NCBI GenBank assembly: GCA_034428935.1
Contig: DAOUHB010000179.1
Span: forward strand, 1-52,187
Direction: 5' to 3'
Source: JAAYZQ01 sp034428935
GTDB taxonomy: Bacteria > Chloroflexota > Anaerolineae > JAAYZQ01
DNA length: 52,187 bases
Of the stretch, positions 47,781 through 52,187 are shown piece by piece; the stretch's first letter is position 1, and each line of letters opens with the position of its first letter. Below the pieces are notes generated by a model that was not told the origin of the DNA, searched no databases, and saw only the letters and a program-made list of their open reading frames with translations. Both the position numbers and the translations under genes were made by a program.

Positions 47781-47993
47781 TCGTCCTCTCCTCTCCGCTC
47801 CGGGACACAGACCTTGTCGCCTCCGGTAGAGACCCGGTTCGCCGACACGGGAAGGTGCGCCGCGGTGCGCTCCTACGACCCACCGAGGCAGAGACCTCAG
47901 GGGGGCGCAGCAGCGCCTGCCAGAACATGGAGCCTGGCCGCCCCGCTACGCCCCCCGTAAGCCTAACCCACTCCGCTGTACTCCGGGAGCTTA
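47781..47993 (-). other. 213-base gap inside the right ABC operon
   Basis: No ORF or clear promoter is seen between the binding-protein and permease genes. It contains a direct repeat GGTGCGC (47854-47860, 47864-47870) and, at 47967-47987, the second copy of the 21-bp sequence found inside the RACo-like gene. Gaps at this place often allow higher expression of the binding protein than of the permeases. Confidence 0.5.
47967..47987 (+). repeat. 21-bp sequence repeated at 14048-14068
   Basis: An exact copy of 21 bases that also lie within the RACo-like gene. Here it is non-coding, seven bases after the binding-protein stop codon in transcript order (its upper end, 47987, lies seven bases from 47994). 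Confidence 0.6.
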
Positions 47994-49715
47994 TCAGGCA
48001 TCGATCCACGCATCGTGCAGGATGTCATAGTTGGTGGGATGCGCTTCCACATTCTGGACCTTCTCGTGGGCGATGTACCACACGCTGGTCCAGAAGGCAA
48101 TGCCCACCGAGCCGCGCTCCATCTGGATGTCCTCCAGTTGGCACATCAGCTCGCGGCGCTTTTCGACGTCCAGCGTCCTTTCCGCATCCTTGAGAATGGT
48201 GCTGAACTCCTCGTCGATCCAGGCGGTCTCGTTCCAGGCAGCAGGCTTGCCTTCCTCGTCGCCGGTGTAGGCCAGGGCCATCACCTGGGTGCCAAGCTCG
48301 CGGTGCGCCCAGATGGTGATGCCCAGGGGCACCTCCGTCCAGATCTCCCAGTAGTTGGCGCTGGGCATGATGTTGAGGGTGATGTCAAAGCCGCCGGCAG
48401 TCGCCGACTCCTTGAGCGCCTGGGCCATGGCCGGCTCCGCGCGAGCTTCTTGCGTCGCCAGCTCCACCTTCAGCGGTATGGTCACGCCCGCTTCTTCGAG
48501 CAGTGCCTTGGCGCCTTCGGGATCGTAAGCCGGGATCTCTTTTTCGCAGTATTCGGGATGCACCGGGGCGACGTGGGCGTCGTGGGCCAGCACGCCGTTG
48601 CCAAACCAGGCCAGGTCCAGCATCTTTTGCCTGTCGATGCACTTTTTCAGGGCGAGGCGCACGCGATTGTCGTTCCAGGGCTCCTTGTCAACGCGCATGC
48701 GGATGGCGAACGTCTGCGCCGTCGGCGCCGAGTAGACCTTGATACCCGGCAGATCCTTGGTCGCCTGCCAGATCTCGGCCGAGGGATTAAAGATGTTGTC
48801 CACCTGGCCGCTTTGCAGGGCGGCAATGCGGGCGGCGTCGTCTTCACCCAGGTCGAGGTAGACGAGCCCGTCGAGGTAGGGCAGAGGCTGGCCGTCGTCG
48901 CCCATCCGGTAATAGTCCTCGCGCCGCTTGAGGACGGCCCGCTCGGTCTCGACGTACTCTTCCATGAGGAACGGTCCCGTGCCCACCGGCTGCCGGGTGA
49001 TGTCGCCCTCGAAGGTCTTGGGCACGATCATGGCCGGGTAGTGGAAAAAGTGCTGCGGCACGGCGATCTGCGGCGAAGAAAGGTGCAGCTTGACGGTATG
49101 GTCGTCCACCCTCTCGATGTCGTTGGGCGTGAGGTAGCTGCCGACGTAGCTCAGCATGGACGAACCGACGCTCTCGTCCAGCCACTGTTCCAGGTTAAAG
49201 ATGACGTCATCGGCGGTAAAGTCGGACCCGTCGTTGAACTTGACGTCCTTGCGCAGATGCAGGGTCCACTCGGTGACGTCCTCGTTGGCCTCCCACTTGT
49301 CCAGGAGCCAGGGCACGGTGATGTTGTCGTAGCCGGTGTAGGTCAGGTACTCGCACACCTGCCGCCACTGGTTCACACCTTCGATCCACGACAGGCGGGC
49401 GGGATGGTCAACGCGCTGCACGCGAGTGGCGATGGTCAGCGTGCCGCCCCGCTTTGGTCCAGCCGGCGCCGCGGTTGGCTGCGGCACCGCCGTGGCAGCA
49501 GCCGGTGCCTGGGTCGCCTCCGCCGCGGGCGCCGTGGTCGGCTCGGCCGGCCCACAGGCTGCCACAAAGGCGGTGGCGCTGGTCAGCGACATCCCCAGGA
49601 GTGTCGCCGTGCGCAGGAACTCGCGGCGGCTGATGCGGCCGCGGGCGTACAGATCCTTCAACTCCGGAATGTAGGGATGCGCTTCCGTATTTTTCTTTCT
49701 CTTGAGAATCTCCAT
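47994..49715 (-). CDS. Tat-exported lipoprotein substrate-binding protein (SBP_bac_5) of the right ABC importer
   Basis: The 573-residue protein starts with a cytoplasmic-looking stretch, then a twin-arginine signal (RISRREFLRTATLLGM) and a lipobox ending at AAC. An Ala/Thr/Pro linker and a peptide/opine/betaine-type binding domain follow (TEWTLHLRKDVKFNDGSDFTADDVIFN, VRLALKKCIDRQKMLDLAW). Export through Tat suggests folding, possibly with a ligand, before translocation. ATG 49715 has GGAG seven bases upstream. It is the first gene of the importer operon. The ligand is unknown; the surrounding methylamine-type catabolic genes suggest a methylated amine or amino-acid derivative. Confidence 0.92.
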   Translation of the reverse strand: MEILKRKKNTEAHPYIPELKDLYARGRISRREFLRTATLLGMSLTSATAFVAACGPAEPTTAPAAEATQAPAAATAVPQPTAAPAGPKRGGTLTIATRVQRVDHPARLSWIEGVNQWRQVCEYLTYTGYDNITVPWLLDKWEANEDVTEWTLHLRKDVKFNDGSDFTADDVIFNLEQWLDESVGSSMLSYVGSYLTPNDIERVDDHTVKLHLSSPQIAVPQHFFHYPAMIVPKTFEGDITRQPVGTGPFLMEEYVETERAVLKRREDYYRMGDDGQPLPYLDGLVYLDLGEDDAARIAALQSGQVDNIFNPSAEIWQATKDLPGIKVYSAPTAQTFAIRMRVDKEPWNDNRVRLALKKCIDRQKMLDLAWFGNGVLAHDAHVAPVHPEYCEKEIPAYDPEGAKALLEEAGVTIPLKVELATQEARAEPAMAQALKESATAGGFDITLNIMPSANYWEIWTEVPLGITIWAHRELGTQVMALAYTGDEEGKPAAWNETAWIDEEFSTILKDAERTLDVEKRRELMCQLEDIQMERGSVGIAFWTSVWYIAHEKVQNVEAHPTNYDILHDAWIDA

Positions 49716-49983
49716 CGTTCTTCTCCTCACAACCTTGTTTTGTGCCCTATCGCAGGGCAATTACTGGACCGCGCGGACGGCATTGCCGCGCCTCCATAGG
49801 GGGTCCACATCCATCGGTTTGTGCCTCACCTCCTTCCACTTTGCTTTGCACTCGCCCTTCCATACCCCCTCCCGGGCCCGATCCGGCCCGTTGGGTCCCC
49901 CCAAAAGAGAGGGGAGAGGGAGAAGGCCATCGGATATTGCTGCGAATAGTGCATCGGAGTGCTCTGGCAACGCAAAAGGCACC
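49716..49983 (-). promoter_or_regulatory. Leader/promoter region of the right ABC operon
   Basis: A weak promoter candidate on the minus strand is TTGCCA (49965-49970) and TATTCG (49943-49948) with 16-bp spacing. Downstream are two small hairpins: GCGCGG/CCGCGC (49771-49791) and TGCCCT/AGGGCA (49743-49759), the latter close to the ribosome-binding site. No known riboswitch is recognised and no convincing gene is present. Confidence 0.4.
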
Positions 49984-51150
49984 TCAACGAAGGGGCGCCA
50001 GGGCGGCCGCCAATCGCTCGAGGGCCTGTTGGATGTTCTCCACAGAGTTGGCATAGGCCAGGCGAAGGTAGCCCTCGCCGTTACAGCCAAAGGCCGTGCC
50101 GGGCAAGAGCGCCACGCCGGCCTCCGCCAACAGGATTTCCGCCAGCTCGGCCGACGGCCGGCCAAAGGACGAGACGTTGGGGAAGGCGTAAAAGGCGCCG
50201 CGGGGCACCGGGCAGTGAACGCCCGGAATGGCGTTGAGCCCCGCGACGATGAGGTCGCGGCGGCGGCGAAACTCGGCCACCACGCGGTCGACCTCGTCCT
50301 GCGGCCCAAGGAGCGCCTCCAGGCCGGCAAGCTGGGTAAAGGTCGCGGTGCAGCCCACCGAGTGGGTGAGCAGCAGGTCCATCCGGGCGGCCAGGTCGGC
50401 CGGCATGATGCCAAAGCCCAACCGCCAGCCTGTCATGGCATAGGTCTTGGAAAAGCCATCGGCGATGATGGTGCGCCCGGCCATGCCCGGCAGCGCGGCG
50501 ATGCTGGGCGCCTCGCCATCATAGACGAGCCGGGCATAGATCTCGTCGGAGAGTACCCACAGGTCGTGGCCCCGGGCCAGCTCGGCGATGCGCTCCAGGG
50601 TCTCCGGTGGGTGCACGCCTCCCGTGGGATTGCCCGGCGAGTTGAGGATGATCAGCCGGGTGCGCGGGCCGATGGCCGCCTGGAGGGCATCGAGATCCAG
50701 GTCGTAGCCTCGCTCTTCGACGAGGGGAATGGGCACCGGACAGCCGCCGGCCAGGCTGATGGCCGCCTCGTAGCTGGGAAAGCCGGGATCGGGGTAGATG
50801 ACCTCGTCGCCCGGCTCCAGGAGGGCAAGGAGGGGCAGGAAGAGCAACGGCTTGGTGCCCGGGGCAACGACCACCTGCTCGGCGCCAAAATGCGTGCCGC
50901 GCCGGCGGCCGGCGTCGTCGGCCAGGGCCTGGCGCAGGGCCGGCACGCCCGAAGGGGGATTGTAGCGGGTCTTGCCCGAAACGATGGCCCGCACGCCGGC
51001 CAGGGCCACGTGGCTGTACGTATCAAAATCGGGCTGGCCGATCTCCAGGTGGATGATGTCGCGGCCCTCTGCTTCCAGGGCCTGGGCGCGGGCCAGGATG
51101 GCGTAGGCGCCCTCGGCCCTGAGGCCCTGGATACGGTGTGCAAAAGCCAT
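49984..51150 (-). CDS. Class I/II PLP-dependent aminotransferase (aspartate aminotransferase type)
   Basis: The 388-residue fold-type I transaminase has the PLP lysine at 235 (DGFSKTYAMTGWRLGF), NSPGNPTGG (about 170-178), the SDEIY motif (201-205) and a C-terminal arginine in YLRLAYANS. The family covers aspartate, aromatic and other amino acids, and specificity cannot be fixed here. ATG 51150 lies 16 bases after the GntR stop, so the two genes are co-transcribed from the regulator's promoter. It may remove or supply amino groups for the catabolic island. Confidence 0.9.
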   Translation of the reverse strand: MAFAHRIQGLRAEGAYAILARAQALEAEGRDIIHLEIGQPDFDTYSHVALAGVRAIVSGKTRYNPPSGVPALRQALADDAGRRRGTHFGAEQVVVAPGTKPLLFLPLLALLEPGDEVIYPDPGFPSYEAAISLAGGCPVPIPLVEERGYDLDLDALQAAIGPRTRLIILNSPGNPTGGVHPPETLERIAELARGHDLWVLSDEIYARLVYDGEAPSIAALPGMAGRTIIADGFSKTYAMTGWRLGFGIMPADLAARMDLLLTHSVGCTATFTQLAGLEALLGPQDEVDRVVAEFRRRRDLIVAGLNAIPGVHCPVPRGAFYAFPNVSSFGRPSAELAEILLAEAGVALLPGTAFGCNGEGYLRLAYANSVENIQQALERLAAALAPLR

Positions 51151-51166
51151 GCTCGCTCCCGGTGTC

Positions 51167-51847
51167 CTAGTCCTTGCGCCCGCCCAGGGCCCAGTAATCG
51201 CCCTGCTCCTGGATCACGCGCTCCATTACGATCTCGTGGGTCTCGATCAGCTCATCACGCATTGCCCGGCACGCCTCGTCGGCCCTGCGGGCTCGCAGCG
51301 CTTCGACAATACGCGCGTGGGAATACTGCATTGTCTCGCCCGCATGGCGCAGGACCATGAACCGTGCCAGGCGGTCGTGGAGGTGGCCCAGCACGTCGGT
51401 CAGCTCCTGGTTGCCCGTGGCCTGGGCAATGGCGCAGTGAAAGGTGCGGTTCTCGGCGGTGTAGCGGGCGTACGATTCATCGTCGTCGCCCGTGTAGCCC
51501 GCATAGATCTCCTCCAGTTCCTGGAGCTGCTGGCTGGTGATGCGGCTCGCGGCCCGCTCCACGGCAGCCAGCTCCAGGATCTCGCGCAGCTCCATGAGAT
51601 CGCGCAGTTGCTTGAGGGTAACCTGTGTCACCAGGTAGCCGACGTGGGGCTTGATGGTCACCAGCCCTTCCTGGTGCAGCATTTGCAGGGCTTCGCGAAC
51701 GGGTGTGATGCTCGTGCCGTAGCGCCGGGCCAGCTCCCGGGCGTCGATCCTTTCCCCGGGGAGGCGACGGCCCATGATGACAGACCTACGCAGGTCAGCA
51801 TAGATCCGGTGCTTGCGCGTACCATTATTCCAGGACTCTTCCGCCAA
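51167..51847 (-). CDS. GntR-family transcriptional regulator, FadR/FCD subfamily
   Basis: The 226-residue protein has an N-terminal winged helix (about 12-75: IYADLRRSVIMGRRLPGERIDARELARRYGTSITPVREAL) and an all-helical FCD ligand domain. ENRTFHCAIA and a later histidine (YSHARIVEAL) are candidate metal/effector ligands. The TTG start at 51847 follows AGGAGAGG; the next ATG would remove the recognition fold. It probably controls the aminotransferase and perhaps the ABC operon. The effector is likely a small carboxylate or amino acid (family knowledge). Confidence 0.92.
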   Translation of the reverse strand: MAEESWNNGTRKHRIYADLRRSVIMGRRLPGERIDARELARRYGTSITPVREALQMLHQEGLVTIKPHVGYLVTQVTLKQLRDLMELREILELAAVERAASRITSQQLQELEEIYAGYTGDDDESYARYTAENRTFHCAIAQATGNQELTDVLGHLHDRLARFMVLRHAGETMQYSHARIVEALRARRADEACRAMRDELIETHEIVMERVIQEQGDYWALGGRKD

Positions 51848-51885
51848 TGTCCTCTCCTGCCTTCAACTTCACCACGGCACGAGGG

Positions 51886-51914
51886 ATTATACCACGAAAG
51901 GTACTACCTGTCAA
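51886..51914 (-). promoter_or_regulatory. Consensus promoter of the FCD-type GntR gene
   Basis: On the minus strand, perfect TTGACA (51909-51914), a 17-bp spacer and perfect TATAAT (51886-51891), preceded by GTGG (extended -10). This is the best promoter in the window, as expected for a gene held down by a repressor. Confidence 0.85.
51900..51908. promoter_or_regulatory. FadR/FCD-type operator candidate
   Basis: GGTACTACC fits the GGT-N3-ACC half-site pattern known for FCD-type GntR regulators. It lies in the promoter spacer next to the -35 box. A wider imperfect inverted repeat (TACTACcTGT / ACAGTAGTA, 51902-51923) surrounds the -35. Autoregulation is inferred. Confidence 0.55.
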
Positions 51915-52010
51915 ACAGTAGTATGCCACGCCGGCCAGGAAGATATTTCTTCAGCCCTCACTGGTATTTTAGCCGAGATCTATCATCCTGGCCCGCGTGG
52001 CGAGAACCGA

Positions 52011-52187
52011 TCAACCCATACTCCGGGCGACGTCCACGGCGCTGGCGGCGTCGGGGGCGTAGGCGTCGGCTCCGATCTCCTTGGCAAAGGTCTCCGTCAC
52101 CGGCGCCCCGCCAACCATGATCTTGACCTGCTCCCGCAGGCCCGCCTCCACCAACGCCTCTACCGTGGCACGCATCTGCACCATCGT
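52011..52187 (-). CDS. C-terminus of a third corrinoid (cobalamin-binding) protein (partial)
   Basis: On the minus strand the frame is open from the window edge to a TGA at 52011-52013 and encodes 58 residues: TMVQMRATVEALVEAGL, KIMVGGAPVTETFAKEIGADAYAPDAASAV. This matches the end of MtaC/MttC-type proteins (the VGGAPV strand and GADAYAPDA helix contact the cobalamin nucleotide). The cobalt-ligand DxHxxG motif would lie beyond the window. Its operon partners upstream, possibly more MttB-type methyltransferases, are not visible. Confidence 0.85.
   Translation of the reverse strand, partial: TMVQMRATVEALVEAGLREQVKIMVGGAPVTETFAKEIGADAYAPDAASAVDVARSMG

Noticed and set aside
49761..49812. Short leader peptide (MDVDPLWRRGNAVRAVQ) upstream of the right binding protein
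   Set aside because: The nearest GGAGG is about 14 bases from the ATG and there is no regulatory pattern such as repeated codons.
1..52187. CRISPR arrays, tRNA or rRNA genes, insertion sequences
   Set aside because: No regularly spaced repeats, cloverleaf-like or rRNA-like sequence, transposase reading frame or terminal inverted repeats with target duplications were recognised by eye.

Overview
The window looks like a chromosomal segment of an uncultured or little-studied Chloroflexota bacterium (Anaerolineae-like). This is inferred from the high GC content, lipoproteins with long Ala/Pro/Thr linkers after the lipobox, peptide-type ABC loci whose two ATPases are fused into one protein, and a cation-efflux/NifX-domain fusion. 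No database was searched. No rRNA, tRNA, CRISPR array or insertion sequence was recognised. Coding density is very high, and no gene-free stretch exceeds about 300 bases.

Left part (1-13.7 kb). The 3' end of an unknown gene is followed by a Fur-family regulator and a complete peptide/metal-chelate ABC operon (two permeases, a fused double ATPase, a lipoprotein binding protein), then a SAM methyltransferase. The regulator gene and the transporter operon carry similar GCAACA-type sequences over their transcription starts, so the transporter is probably a metal-responsive uptake system. Next come a secreted clan-A glycosidase-like protein and, convergent with it, a minus-strand operon of ferredoxin, Gly-rich zinc ribbon, CDF-NifX fusion and a metallo-beta-lactamase/beta-propeller lipoprotein. 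A near-consensus promoter with a perfect palindrome drives that operon. A universal stress protein is read divergently.

Centre-left (13.7-20.2 kb). This is a corrinoid methyl-transfer module: a RACo-type corrinoid-activating protein, a UroD-type methyltransferase, two corrinoid proteins, a DUF1638 protein and a HutC-type GntR regulator. The divergent promoters of the regulator and the DUF1638 operon each carry the same 13-bp CCCTAGGG-centred site.

Centre (20.2-26.4 kb). A housekeeping sugar-phosphate operon (PfkB kinase, transketolase, transaldolase, glucose-6-phosphate isomerase) runs from one near-perfect sigma-70 promoter.

Centre-right (26.4-43.3 kb). A catabolic island on the minus strand contains two non-pyrrolysine MttB-family methyltransferases, a 3-methylaspartate ammonia-lyase-like enzyme, a multi-cluster Fe-S protein, a Cys/Met-metabolism PLP enzyme, three short-chain dehydrogenases, a proline-racemase-family protein with the trans-3-hydroxyproline dehydratase signature, a MazEF-like toxin-antitoxin pair, an ATP-NAD-kinase-like protein, both subunits of glycine decarboxylase without the T or H proteins, an Asp/Glu-racemase-family protein and a CBS protein.

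Right part (43.3-52.2 kb). A second peptide-type ABC operon (fused ATPase, DppC, DppB with a large insertion, Tat-type lipoprotein), a PLP aminotransferase, an FCD-type GntR regulator with a consensus promoter and candidate operator, and, cut by the window edge, the C-terminus of a third corrinoid protein.

Working picture (inference): an anaerobe imports N-methylated amines or amino-acid betaines through the right-hand ABC system. MttB homologues move methyl groups onto corrinoid proteins kept active by RACo. The demethylated skeletons (proline/hydroxyproline, glycine or aspartate type) are then handled by the dehydratase, ammonia-lyase, dehydrogenases, glycine decarboxylase subunits and aminotransferase. 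The substrates are not determined by the sequence.
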